From NCBI RefSeq assembly GCF_031143425.1, contig NC_090446.1, positions 1,023,391,066 to 1,023,455,065 of the forward strand: a DNA stretch of 64,000 bases. Direction: 5' to 3'. Below, one piece after another: positions 24,801-35,619 of the stretch. The notes beneath the pieces were generated by a model, which was not told the DNA's origin, did not search any database, and saw nothing but the letters and a program-made list of their open reading frames with translations. Position 1 is the stretch's first letter. Every line of letters starts with the position of its first letter. Both the position numbers and the translations under genes were made by a program. Source of the stretch: Pleurodeles waltl. Its lineage: Eukaryota; Chordata; Amphibia; Caudata; Salamandridae.

Positions 24801-25057
24801 GGTCCTTCCGGGAGATCCAGGAGACCTACTCATTAAACCAAACCCAATTCCACAAGTATCTACAGCTCAGACATGCACTGCTGGTACACGTCCGACCGGG
24901 AACTAGCCTCCCTGAATGTAGCCCCATGGAAGCAAAGATCTTGATGGGAGGCCTGGGTAGAAAGGGAGTCTCCCAAATTTACCGCTCCCTAATGACTAAC
25001 ACCACCCCCTCTCTTGAAGTTTTACGAAGGAAATCGGAGGGATGTGGTATGCAATAG
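21831..25057 (+). pseudogene. L1 ORF2 (AP endonuclease and reverse transcriptase)
   Basis: ORF2 likely starts at ATG 21831. The apurinic endonuclease has the SWNVNGL start, LQETH (catalytic E) and GGDYNSVL. The frame breaks at about 22376 and resumes from 22840. The reverse transcriptase then stays open for 424 codons: SSGKTPGPDGFPAELY, YRPISLLN, GFKPTRSTR, LLLDFEKAFDTVDW (first catalytic D), RGTRQGCPLSPLLFAL and LYADDVLIYF (catalytic YADD). A stop at 24112-24114 and further frameshifts lead to a C-terminal block (24290-25057) with WHGSRPKL and the FHKYLQLRHAL block. The protein ends abruptly at EVLRRKSEG, short of the usual C-terminus. The clade looks like L1/Tx1; I cannot separate these by eye. 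Confidence 0.88.
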
Positions 25058-25790
25058 GCGTGCATGCAGGTCAAGGCCAGACGTGTGGTGGCATCAAAGT
25101 GGGTGTTTTGGGAATTGTGTTGGCAGATCAGGTGTTTATGGTTGTCCACAACTGGACACATGAACGTAGATGTGAATGACCTATGGATACCTTATTCCTA
25201 GGTGGCAGCCCTCCTCACATGTTTTCCACTCACTAAATCCATGTACCAGTGGACAAGCTTTGTGGTTGTCCTCAACAGTTGTGATGATGTATTGCATGCC
25301 CATGCCCCCTGAGGCACAGGGGTAGGGGAAGAACATATATGTAGGTAGATATGATGGTCACAGTGCAGATGACAGTCATCACATTCAAGCATGCATGTGT
25401 CCCAAACAACACTGACCCCTTATGATTAGCAACTGCATACCATCCTGCCAATTACATCTACAAGTCACTGGTCTTGTGTGCTTTGAAGTTGACTCAGATG
25501 ATAAAGATTAGTCGACCTAGCCCATGTGAAGTAGTTGTTGCCTTTGCATTGTGACACATTGCACTACATCAATGCACAGATCACTATATTTGGTCCAACT
25601 CTTGTTGTGCTTTGCTGTAGTGTAAAAGACATGATTGGTAGGCAGCGTTGCCAGTACATTCATCAGGGACATTGTATCATCTGGACTGTGATTTGGACTG
25701 CATGTGCAAATTGAGGCAGAGTGTTAGATTATCATCTGTACATGCATCACACAATGATGACACTGATGGTTGCCTGTCTCATTTTTACAG
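25058..25790. other. F2 intron remainder, non-coding
   Basis: This is AC/TG-rich DNA of the F2 SANT-like intron after the L1 break. No feature is seen except the acceptor TTTTTACAG at 25782-25790. Confidence 0.4.
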
Positions 25791-26251
25791 CTGCCAACAT
25801 GGATGTAGCGGAAATCAGGGCTTTCCAGAAGCAGGCAGTGAGATACAGACACACCTTGGATGTGGAGTCTGGGTACCGAAGGATGGCCAGACGCTATCCG
25901 AGAAAGTGAGCCACAGGAGAATGGTGGGTTTTCAGCCAAGGGGGATCGGCCTTGGCCACAAAGGTTGTAGCCACCACTAAAACTGCACACAGTACCACAG
26001 CGGCCACCGTCACATCTGCCCCACCTGCTGCACCGTCAACCTCTGCACCACAGACCACCACACCTGTTGCACCATCAACCTCTGCAACACAGACGACCAC
26101 ATCTGCTGCAATGAACATGGCCACAATTGCTGAGCTCCAGAGGGATATGAAAAATGTGTTAAAAAAGCTTGACGCAATTCAGAAGGATGTGGACAAAAAT
26201 ACACGGAGGCTGAAGGCAATTAAAAAGACACTGAGGAGGTCCAACCTGTGA
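25791..26251 (+). pseudogene. SANT-like gene of F2, last exon
   Basis: The exon begins after TTTTTACAG in the phase that fits the donor at 17423. It encodes A-N-MDVAEIRAFQKQAVRYRH, then YRRMARRYPRK and a TGA at 25907-25909. In another frame it continues through a Thr/Ala/Pro-rich linker with two near-copies of 'PSTSA.QTTT', to a basic coiled tail (ELQRDMKNVLKKLDAIQKDV, then TRRLKAIKKTLRRSN) and a stop at 26249-26251. One frameshift near 25910-25950 breaks it. The coiled, basic tail may mediate multimerisation or DNA contact; that is inference. Confidence 0.6.
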
Positions 26252-27445
26252 ACTCTTGCCTCCCCTCACCCCTAATTCAGTACCCTCCCTCCACATTCCT
26301 CATCCTGTTTTGTAGTGGATTTAAGGGGTTTAGTGATAGGTTAGAGTAGGGTAGGTGTTTAGATCGGATAAGTAGGTTTGGGGGGAGTTTCATATTATTA
26401 CATGTTAGTTTGTGGGTGGGTGGGGGTTAATGTTTGGGCTTTTGTGTATTTAAAAAAATGTAACAAATTAAAAAAAATACAAAAAAATGTATATTTATTT
26501 AGTATTAGGTAGTATATGTTTAGGTTAGTATATGTTGTCCTACATGTGTCTCGTCATATAAGGTGGGTGGGGGGGGCAAATGTTTAGAGTGTGTTGTTAA
26601 ATGTGATAATTAAGCTTAGCATAGGGTAGTTAGGGCCAATTGTGGGTAATGTATAGTTAGGATAGATTAGGTTAGTATAGGTGTGTTACATAGTTTTAAG
26701 TTCTGTTTTGTACATAGTTATTGAAGATGTAGGTACTCCCTTACTGCATGTGTCATATGATTGGGGCTCAGGGTCTTTGCATGAGTGTACAGTGCCAATT
26801 GTCTGTTGGCCTGTGAATTCCATCCTGCATCCACATCCCTCTCTTGACATGTTAATTCCCACTTCCAACAATGATATTTTGTAAGTTTGTGCTGCTTTTG
26901 CGTAAAAATGATGACGCAAATGCAGTGCAAAAAAATTATAAATCTGGGTCCTTGTGCGTAGATATCTGCCCACATTATTTCTGCACTCTGGTATTGACAC
27001 TCTGTGACCACAGATATGTTACATGCATCACAAATCTCCAGCAAAGTAGATGTGTTCCATTACACAGAGACAAAGTGGGTGTGTAGGTGCTGTTTATTTT
27101 CAAAGTGCTGTAGTGCAATATTTACATAGTCCAGGTCTGTGACCCCATTAGTGTAAACCATTCTATTGTGACGCAATACAAGTGCAAGGTTGAGGGACAT
27201 GTCATTGGACATGCTAAGATGAATTGTCGTTCAGTGCAGAGGAATATGAATTGCCAATTGAGTAGTGAGAGACAATTGCAGTCCATAGTGGAAAGGTTAA
27301 CAGTGTGTCGGTGAAGAGTGCATGTCACCAACCGTAGCAACACTGGCATGTTGTCAAGCAGAGGACAAAGGAAAATCAGTGCCCATGTGGCATGGGCAGG
27401 TGCTACCAGGCACTCCTACGGGTGAAGATGATCTGTTCCACATCT
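26252..27445. other. F2 gap between two convergent SANT genes, non-coding
   Basis: The left part is rich in GTTTAGG/TAGGTTAG words and A-runs (26320-26680). The sequence near 26895-26955 (GCGTAAAAATGATGACGCAAA, then TATAAATCTGGGTCC) resembles a Harbinger/MITE end like those at 30167 and 62918, but I find no partner end. No coding region is seen. Confidence 0.4.
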
Positions 27446-28179
27446 TCATCCTGTGATGTGTGTGTTGTCTCCTCTGCCCTTGATGGTGGTGCTGGTGGGT
27501 TTGAGGGGGCAACACACTTCAGTGGTTGGAGAAGCGGACACCAAGTTCACGGCAGCTGCAATCTGTGGAACTACATATGGCATCACTGCAGCAAGGAAGA
27601 GCTGCTGATTATTGAGTATGGCAGTAACATCCCTGTGGTAGGCCATGTCTGCCCTGAGGGAGGCCAGTTCCCAGTGCATGGAGTCCAGCTTGTTGTCATG
27701 CATGCAGCAGAAAGATTGGGAGGGCAGGTGTTGTGGCAACTCCCTCACGGCAGTGGTTAGGTCCCTCACACACTGTTGGACTCCATGCAGTAGGGATTGT
27801 TTGACTTGTTTGACTGCTGTCTGTTCTGCGGACGTCCTCAAGCACATGCGCATCCCCTGAAGGCTGGCTTCCATAGTTTGCATCCCCACCCGCACCTCCT
27901 TGGCCAGCTCCCGCTGTACTCCCACTACTGTCCTCTCAAAGGTGGTCCCTGTGTCATCAAAGTCCTCAGCTGTGTTTGAGCTGGCAGGTCTTACTATTGG
28001 GGCGGTGGGTGGGTCCTCAGGGATGGCTGCTACATGAATGCTCCTCCTTGTGACTGGAGGTGGTGTCTGGAGGGTTTCCAGGACATCTTGGAGGGTTTCC
28101 TGGCTGATGGTTGTCAGCTGGTCATCCAGATCATCAGGGTAGTCCAGGACAGGCAGATCCAGAGGAGAGCCATTGTCCT
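27446..28179 (-). pseudogene. SANT1-type gene of F2, last exon
   Basis: Minus strand, after the acceptor TCTCATTGCAG (28180-28190). The frame is open for about 245 codons: an acidic start (EDNGSPLDL, DYPDDLDDQL), a TPPPVTRR linker, then a long predicted helical region with alternating hydrophobics (VGVQRELAKEVRVGMQTMEA, VKQVKQSLLHGVQQCVRDLT, then ASLRADMAYHRDVTAILNNQ). This resembles the coiled C-terminal exon of family-1 SANT1 in layout (acidic linker then helical multimerisation region), not in close sequence. The natural stop is not certain; the open frame ends at 27446. This exon shows no internal stop. Confidence 0.65.
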
Positions 28180-29437
28180 CTGCAATGAGATATTGTACAA
28201 TTAGTGTGTCTGTGTTGTGCCAGTTGTAATGTGACGTCACTGACTTCCTATTGGTGGTACATTGTCATCTTGGTTCCCACGCATTGTTCCTGCCATTAAT
28301 GCTTGCAGTCTCTCAGCCCTATGCCCCACCTGCATGTCACATGTATTGTGGGCAGTTTGGGCAATTGTCTGCGTCACATCTTCTAGGTGTGGGTTCTGTC
28401 CAAATTGTGGCTTGCCACCTTCTTGTCCTCATCAGCCCTCCCTCTGCTTCCATTTGCATGGTGAGGCCTTGTAATGATTGTTGGTGTGCTGATGCTACAG
28501 CACCACACATAACAATATGGCCCTGTCCCAGTCTATCATTTTTCACATACACCTATGCGGTGCTGAGACCTAGCACCACACCATGCATGGCATTTCCATG
28601 AGACAATACAGGTGTTACCATTGGTTGTTTCTTATGTTGATGTTTGCGTATGTGTGCTACATTGCATTGCACTGATGGACCTGGCAGAGTTCCATTTCCT
28701 CTTGTGACTGTGCGGGTGTGTTTGCCTTCCTACACACATATGTCCTCCCCTTCAATGCAGTTGTCTTAGCACTGTGACACCTGAGATGTTGCATGGTGGC
28801 ATTTCAGGTATTGTGACACAGGCACAGGGGTAAACCAAGGTATGGGCAGGATAGGTATGAGATTACTGCTGTGTACATCATTATGTATGTGACAGTGCCT
28901 GATGGTTATTGAGTCTATGGACATGAGCAGTTGACAGGAGTTGTACTTTGATAGGGATTGATCGCATAGTCATACTGAACCTTCATTTCGATTGTGTCTG
29001 TTCCATGGGCACCTAACTGCCATTTCCTAATTGACCAGTGCACAGCACAGGTAGTAGTGGCAACTGTTGTCAATGGTGAATGCCGCTTGAGCTGATAGCC
29101 TGAGCCTGTGCATTGTCCTCTTGTTTACATTCTGACAATACCAGCTGTCCTGTGAGACCGGACCAGTTTTACGTTCTACTCTACCCTCCTGGTCTGCTTC
29201 AGCATTTCCAGCAGCCTTGGCATGGTGGTGTAACCCCATGCAAAGGTTGTTGGTTTTGTGTTGTGCTGTGCCCCTGGATACCCATGCAGCTGGCATGGGC
29301 AGTGCAGTGAGTCCCATGCCGTGCCCTTTTGCCCTTTCCACTGCCTGATTTGCAGGGCTGACATGCATTGTGTAGTAGGTAAGCCTCCCCCTTCTTGCCC
29401 TTGACATTTAGGCATTTTGGTCCCCCATGCAACTTAC

Positions 29438-29840
29438 CATGCATGTGTTGTTTCCTGGTAGTCTGCCCTGTCCTGTGATACCAGTGACAATTTCCTCCGG
29501 GATGATTGCTGCAACCATCTCCTCCATCTTGTCCAAGTCCTTTTGCGGTGCTGGACTCCCACCTCCAGTCTGCAGTGCTGCCTTCCTGTTCCTTGCCATT
29601 TTTTCCTTTGCACTCCTGACCTCTGCCACACTGTTAATCTGTCCCAATTGGCAATTTAGAGGTGATGAAGAGTTGATGCTGGTGCTCCGTCACCTCTCTC
29701 ACCAGTATTTCATGCTCCTCTGCGCTGAAGCGACACTTCCTCTTCTTCTTGTCTCTCCCCTGGGTCTTGTCTGTGTCCTCCTGGCTGGTTCCTGGTTGTC
29801 TGGAGTCTCCCTGGGGTCTCTCCTGGCTTCTGGGATCCAT
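29438..29840 (-). pseudogene. SANT1-type gene of F2, first exon
   Basis: Minus strand from ATG 29840 (MDPRSQERP) to a GTAAGT donor at 29437. A basic stretch (DKKKRKCRFS) leads into SAEEHEILVREVTEHQHQLF, the first helix of a NAIF1/MSANTD-type SANT domain. The domain then breaks near 29640. It resumes in another frame at SVAEVRSAKEKMARNRKAAL, followed by a helical block (LDKMEEMVAAIIPEEIV). Compared with the family, part of the middle and third helices is missing, so DNA binding is likely lost. Confidence 0.7.
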
Positions 29841-30170
29841 TTTGGGGCTCCTTAGCACTGTTTGCTCCGTTTGCATCGCTTTTTGCCGCTATTGCGGGGA
29901 AAAATGGCACATATCCGTTTTGCGAAGTGTTTTCATGTCGCAAACCGGATTAGAGTCATTTTTCCTGCGTTAACGTAATTTTGCCTTACGCAAGGCGCAA
30001 TGTTTAGCGTCAGGAAAAATGACTCCAATGTATTCTTAGCGCCACCCAAGGTCAAAGTATAAATTTGATGCACGAGTGGCGTTAAGAAATGGCGCTAGCC
30101 AGCGGCAAACGTTTTGAAGCAAAACTGCATTAGCGCAGTTTTGCGTCAAAAAGTATACATCTGGCCCTTA

Positions 30171-33100
30171 GATCTTGAAATCAACAGTTGTCTCTTGTTT
30201 GCACAAAGTACCTGGTTTGTGTCAAAATTATCACGCATGGAGACCTCAGAGGAAGAGATGCGTGGAAAAAAAGGTGTGCTTCGGATTTTCCGATGCAGCA
30301 CAGACGATGCGTTGCTTCTTTCCACGCTGCAAGGGGCTTTGAGTCAATTTCTGGCATGCAGTCTTGGTTCCTCACTTTGATGCGGGAATCTTTTGACGGC
30401 CAGGGACGATGCGGGGAAAATCTTGGGCATGCAGGACAAAGTCACTGGCATTGCATCGATCCGGTAGGCGATGCGTAAATTTTTCTGTCGCACCGAAGGA
30501 GCTGCGTTGATTCTTCACTCAGGAAGTTAGGCTGTGTTGTTCCGGCTCGGCTGTGCGTCGAGCCGGTGGGGCTGTGCACCAAATTTCCAGTCGCAACACA
30601 GGCGCTGCGTCGATCTTCACATGGGAAGTCGGACTGTGTCGTTCTGGTTCAGCAGTGCGTGATTTTCTCATTGCAAGGCAGGCTGTATGTTGTTTCCAGC
30701 AGGCTGTGCGTCGATTTTTGGCACACAAGGAGTTTCCTTGATGTCTTTTTGGCAATGAGACTTCATAAAACAGGAGGCAAGCTCAATCCAAGCCCTTGGA
30801 GAGCAAAGTGATAGGCCAGCAGGGCAGCAGGGCAACAGCAAGGCAGAAGTCCTTCACAGCAAAGCAGTCCCGGTGAGTTCTTTGGGCAGCACTGCATTTC
30901 CTCTTGACAGGCTTCAGGTTCAGGTCCAGAAGTGCCTGATTTGGTGGGGTCAGAGACCCAGTTTATATATCCAAAAATGCCTTTGAAGTGGGGGAGACTT
31001 CAGAGAGTGGTTTTGAAGTGCACAAGATCCCCTTTCAGTAAAGGTCTGTCTGCCACAATCCCAGTAGGGGGTTTGGCAGTCCATTGTGTGAGGGCAGGCC
31101 TCTAGCCTTTGAAATGTAAGTGTCAGCCCCCCCCCACCCTTCCAGCCCAGGAATCCCCATTCAGCATGCAGATGAGTGCAGGTGTGACCGAGTATCCTGT
31201 GTTTGTGATTGTCTGGGTGAAATGCACAAGGAAGCTGTCAACCAGCCCAGCCCAGATGTTGATTGGAGACAGGCTGTAAGGCACAGATGGATTTTAAGTG
31301 CAGAGAAATGCTCACTTTCTAAAAGTGGCATTTCTAAAATAGTAATATAAAATCCAACCTCACCAATAAGCAGGTTTTTCTATTACCAATCTGACCATAC
31401 TAAACATAACCTGCTTAGTGTCAGGAGGTCCAAGTTCTCGGTATCTGCACGATGCTGATAAGGGTCCCACTTCCAGGCAACACCAAAGTCAGATGCCGTT
31501 ATGAACTTTAGAGGGGCCCAGCCGGGGGAAGGGATAATCAGGAAGGAACAGCCAGGAGGGAGATCTGAAAAGAAAAAGATTAATACAGAAACATACAATA
31601 AATGGCTTTCACAGCAATGATTCGCTGTCTCTCAAAGATCTCACTAATTTCTATTGCTATCAGAAGAAACAAATTTCCTAAGAATATATTTTTGAAATTG
31701 AATTCTGCACGACTCTTACTCCAGAGATCCAAAAGGCCATAAGTCAAAACATTCCACAAAAATATCTTGCCTCATAATCATTAAACGGAAGATGACACTA
31801 TAGGTTCCTTAATGTCACTCATGCAGGATAAAAAGATAATATTTGTCTTTTCTTTGAATTTAAATCACTTGAGTTTCAACAAGACAAGGTTTACCAAAGC
31901 ACAATGTCACTTTCTTTTTAATAAGAAATAGCACAGAAAATCCAATAACACTGTGGTGTGGAATCAGCACATTCAAAGCCTAAAACGATTACACAATTTT
32001 CTAAGCGAAATATATATTAGTAAACATGTAGCCAACTTCAAAAGAAAATGCCCCGGAGAAAAATGGTTACTTTGAATCGCAGTGAATACAAGAACTGAAA
32101 GAAACGATGTTGCTAAGCAACATCCTCCTAGCGTTTCACTGTTCAAATAAACTCAGAATTCGGAGTTCACAGAAAGGGCAGGAATGCCCTAAAGGAAATT
32201 TCTTACCGCCACGAGCCGGCCGCTCGCTAAAGGAAAAACAGGCTCGGTGAAATCTCAACAGCAGCGCGAAAGGGACCCGCTCTCCACAGACGCTCAAAAT
32301 AGGAAGCGTCGGTTGAACAGGTGTGGCAGGTATTTATAGCCTGACCACACCCAAAAATAATTATTGTCAGGGGAGGCTGGGAAATGAAGTCCTCCCTGAC
32401 TTCCTGGTTCTTTTTCTATGGTGATGTGTGCTCAAATGAAGATGTAGAGTCTTCACCTTAGTGTTGTTGGGTAATGATCAGGGCAGTGATACCACCAATG
32501 GCCCAATCGTTTAGGCAGGTGACTTTTACCACACAAGGTGTGTGGTTTCACAGAAATGGTGGCTGCAACATATGGGCAATTGCGCCCACGCGTCACTAGG
32601 GTCCTGACAGTAGTCCTTTCTGATCAGAATCTACCACTCAAACAGTATATGAGGGTAGCCCTAATGCGGGAATATGAAAGGAGCAGGCCTCACAGTAGTG
32701 GAAAACAAATTTAGGAGTTTTCCACTACCAGGACATACAAAACACACAGGTATATGTCCTGTCTTTTATCTAAATAGCACCCTGTCATATGGGTTACCTA
32801 GGGCCTACCTTAGGGATGACTAATATGTAGAAAAAAGGGGAGTTTAAGGCGTGGCAAGTACTTTTAAATGCCAAGTCGAAGTGGTAGTGAAACTGCACAC
32901 ACAGGCTTTGCATTGGTAGGCCTGAGACATGGTTAAGGGGCTGCTTATGTGGGTGGCACAATCAGTGCTGCAGGCCCACTAGTAGCATTTAATTTACAAG
33001 CCATGGGCACATGCAGTGCACTTTACTAGGGACTTACAAGTAAATCAAATATGCCAATCGGGAATGAACCAATGTTACCATGGTTAAGGGAGAGAGCATA

Positions 33101-33229
33101 TGCACTTTAGCACTAGTTAGCAGTGGTAAAGAGCGCAGAGTTCTAAAACCAGCAACAACATTGTCAGAAAAGTGGAGGCAGGCAGGCAACAGCTGGGGGA
33201 TGACCACCCTAAGGCTGTCAGGCCTAACA
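30171..33229. repeat. Older retroelement-like repeat, split by a solo LTR
   Basis: The sequence on the left of the solo LTR (ending 'ctgaccatactaaacataacctgcttag') reads on to the right ('gtagtcctttctgatcagaatctacc'), so both sides were one repeat before insertion. The right edge ends TGTCAGGCCTAACA at 33229, directly against Harbinger B2 coding sequence. From about 30380 to 30730 there is a degenerate tandem repeat with GCTGCGT-GAT and GGCTGTG-GT words at roughly 100 bp spacing. No open pol or gag frame is seen. Confidence 0.55.
31419..32609 (-). mobile_element. Solo LTR, reverse orientation, 1,191 bp
   Basis: The ends are TGTCAGGA and TCCTGACA (inverted 8-mers with TG..CA). Flanks are TTAG and GTAG, at best a 4 bp duplication with one mismatch. 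On the minus strand there is GGCTATAAATACCTGCC (about 32342-32326), a good TATA box, then GC-rich DNA typical of an R region. A possible GGTAAG donor lies downstream. No pol sequence adjoins it. The host repeat reads across it. Confidence 0.6.
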
Positions 33230-33374
33230 ATCAGGCTCCAACTGGGTACATAGATCCATGATGGTCTGACGATTCAGACAATAGGTCTGAATTATATGCC
33301 TCTCCTCCAGGGCTGCAAAGTCCACTAGCAGACGGTACACTGGTGCATGTCTCAATATCCTCATGACACGGTAT
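33230..33374 (-). pseudogene. Transposase of B2, start of exon 2
   Basis: Minus strand after the acceptor TTTCTATCCTAG (33375-33386). It encodes YRVMRILRHAPVYRLLVDF, then LEERHIIQTY and LCTQLEPD, matching the N-terminal region of copy E (RPLVDLLTMEERHLI, then LCTQLEPD). The first base completes a codon begun by the two spare bases of exon 1 (38000-38082). The exon is cut off at 33230 by the junction with an unrelated repeat, so the DDE domain is absent. Confidence 0.8.
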
Positions 33375-33552
33375 CTAGGATAGAAAGGAGAGATTGTACA
33401 ATGTGATATGCACTCGGGCATGGAATTAATGCGTGTGATGTGTTAGGATGGGCATGTGTGGGCATTTGGTGGGTCTGATGTCTATAATCCACTGCGGTTG
33501 GTATGGTGCATGTCTACATGACTTTCTCCTTCTGTCTGTGTCACCCATGAAG

Positions 33553-33800
33553 GTTAATGCCCATCAGAAGAAGGGGATCTGGTTTGCCATTGCCAAGCAA
33601 GTGCAGACCCGGGGTGTCCGTGCCCGGCAGAGCACCCATTTTTGCAAGCGGTGGGAAGACCGCAGAGGCCCAGCTGGGGATGTCCTCCCAACGAGGAAGA
33701 GGTGCTCATCGGACCCTGACCACCCTAATGGCCCGCATTTTGGCTGTGGCCTACCGTGAGCTGGATGGGCTTTTGAGGGCAGCACAGCAGCCACAAGGAG
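33553..33800 (+). pseudogene. SANT2 of B2, exon 2
   Basis: It lies between an acceptor (CATGAAG, 33546-33552) and a donor (GTGAGT at 33801). It begins VNAHQKKGIWFAIAKQV, then TRGVRARQSTHFCKRWED, the DNA-contacting helix of the SANT-like domain. The frame breaks near the middle: the later 'LDGLLRAAQQPQGG' is in another frame. At 248 nt it is 23 nt shorter than the intact exon of copy E (271 nt). Exon 1 is not present upstream. Confidence 0.75.
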
Positions 33801-35619
33801 GTGAGTAATCACTGAGTCCTGGGACTTGCCTGGACTTAAATGGGATTGAGTGCCACATACCTGCCAGGGTGGCACTGTAGAACATGCTACATGTGTATCA
33901 ACATTAGGAAATGGTAAATTGGCACCCTAGCAGAGTTTATTTTGTAAATGTCTCTCCATGCAGAACAGTCATTGGATGTAAATCTCTCTGGTCCATGCAT
34001 CTCCATTTCAGTAATGTAGTGATGCACTAACGACATAAGCACATGTGTGACTCCTCCCTGGCCATACAATGGATGTGAGTGTCAGTGTCACCCTGAGCAT
34101 TGTATATGACCAGCTCCTGCCATCTGCATTAGTGGCTCTGAGGTGTCAATCTACTGCCATCTGTGTTGCCCACCTGCAAATGCGACTGTGTGACTCTCCT
34201 TTATCACTGGGACTTGATAGATCTTGTACTGGTTCCGGATACTGACAGCTTGTGGGCATGGCACAAACTGGCCTTCATGGAACAGGATTATTGGCCTGAT
34301 GGCTGATCTGGCATATCTAGGTGTTCTGCTGGCTGTAGGGAATGTGTTGGTAGGCAACATGGGATTCTGAAGCATGTTGAATTGATGAAGTCTGATTGCA
34401 CAGAAAATGCATTCCTAGGAACAATACTTGTGGGGATGTGGCCCTCCAAACTATGGTTCAGTATTGGAAGTTGTAAGTGCCCTGGGAGGACCCATGCTGA
34501 CAAAGCCCTAGTTAGTCCTATGCAGCATTGCTAACTGACTGCCTACTTCATGTCGACATGGATATCTGGGGGCACTTCTGATGGCCTGTGACTCTTACAG
34601 CCTGGCTTGGCGATTAGGAAGTGGCAGATTAGGATTGGTGTAGGTATTGCATGACACATGGCATGTTGAGGTGAAGGTGATTTTGTATTCTGTCTCCTCA
34701 GGCTGCTTAAGTGTTAGTGATATGTGTATGGGGTGTAGTGGCAGTGGTGTTTGTTCATGTGTGCCTACTGCATGCAAGTAACTACCCCATGCGATGTGTG
34801 ATGTCTGGGCTCAGTGACAGGTTTTGCCATTTGTAGAATGGTGTGTTTGAGGGTGGAGTTGTCATGGTGCCTATTCCACCTGGTTTACCTGCATGTGTGG
34901 TGGCATGGGAAGTGGACCATGATGTGGTATGTGTGTTCCAGAGGTTAATCTTGTGTGACACTGCACTCAGTGGATGTGTTAGGATGTTGAACATGTGGTA
35001 CATGGCCCATTGTAGATGCACTTTGCAGTATGCTGAGTAGTGACATATGTGTTTTGTGTCAGCAGCTCTGGCTCTGTGATATGGTCTGACTACTCACATG
35101 TTTATACCACAGATTCACATAGTACACATCTGATGTGAAGTGTTTGGGTGTCTGACTGGTACTGGCTAAATCTGAGTTGCCCTCCATCATACCATCACAA
35201 TATTGTCTGGGCAGCCATGTCTGAGGACAGGTAGGTGGTGTGTGATTTGTGAGTGGAGTTGTCTTCACTGTAATGGACTTGTTACAGAGGACATGGACTA
35301 ATCAGGTGGTGTCACTGCAGAGGCCTGCTGTGCTATGTTGTGTCAGCTGCACATCCTATGGGTGATAGGAGTATGGAGAGGTAAGGTGTGTATTCTGGCA
35401 TTGTATTGATACTGCATCCAGGGCATGCTGTGCCAGCTTCAAAGAGCATTGATTGGTATCCTGGGGATGGGTGTAGTAGTGCAGTCCTACTTAGGTATTA
35501 CTGTAGGTGTGAGGGTTGGCAGACAGGTGTGGGCAGTGGTGAAATGTCATGACGTTATCTATACTAGCAAATGTGATTGCCTAGCCATGATATGTATTGT
35601 GACAGATGTACATGTATAG
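33801..35619. other. SANT2-B2 intron, non-coding
   Basis: TG-rich, low-complexity intron sequence between SANT2 exons 2 and 3 of B2, about 1.8 kb against about 0.4 kb in copies C and E. I find no gene, terminal repeat or obvious inserted element in the extra length. Confidence 0.45.

Larger units (their letters stand above)
18768..25057 (+). mobile_element. L1-type LINE, 5' complete, 3' truncated
   Basis: Order: GC-rich 5' UTR (about 1.5 kb), ORF1 (coiled coil plus RRM), then ORF2 (endonuclease plus reverse transcriptase). The 5' end is probably at GGGCGTGGCTTC. The 3' end stops inside the ORF2 C-terminal region with no 3' UTR or poly(A), and I find no target duplication. Its GC content is visibly above the flanks. 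It lies in the intron of the F2 SANT-like gene (17423-25790) in the same orientation. Both ORFs carry frameshifts, so it is inactive. Confidence 0.85.
11244..30167. mobile_element. Harbinger element F2 (family 2), 18.9 kb with nested insertions
   Basis: The left end is TAA-GGCTCATATATATACTCTG and the right end is GTATACATCTGGCCC-TTA. Read inward the two ends are related but clearly diverged, and the flanks TAA and TTA are not an exact direct duplication. Inside lie a transposase on plus (11639-13986), a SANT-like gene on plus (17116-17422 and 25791-26251) and another SANT gene on minus (29840-27446). More than 8 kb of the length is later insertions: solo LTR, MITE and L1. Subterminal DNA carries GCGTAAAA/TTACGC words rather than the GGCGG words of family 1, so this is a separate lineage. 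Confidence 0.7.

Noticed and set aside
26890..26960. A lone MITE-like end (TATAAATCTGGGTCC)
   Set aside because: No matching opposite end or target duplication could be found, so I did not call an element.
11244..30167. Exact TAA/TTA target duplication for F2
   Set aside because: The left flank is TAA and the right is TTA, so they are not a direct repeat as read. The element is called from its genes and related ends only.
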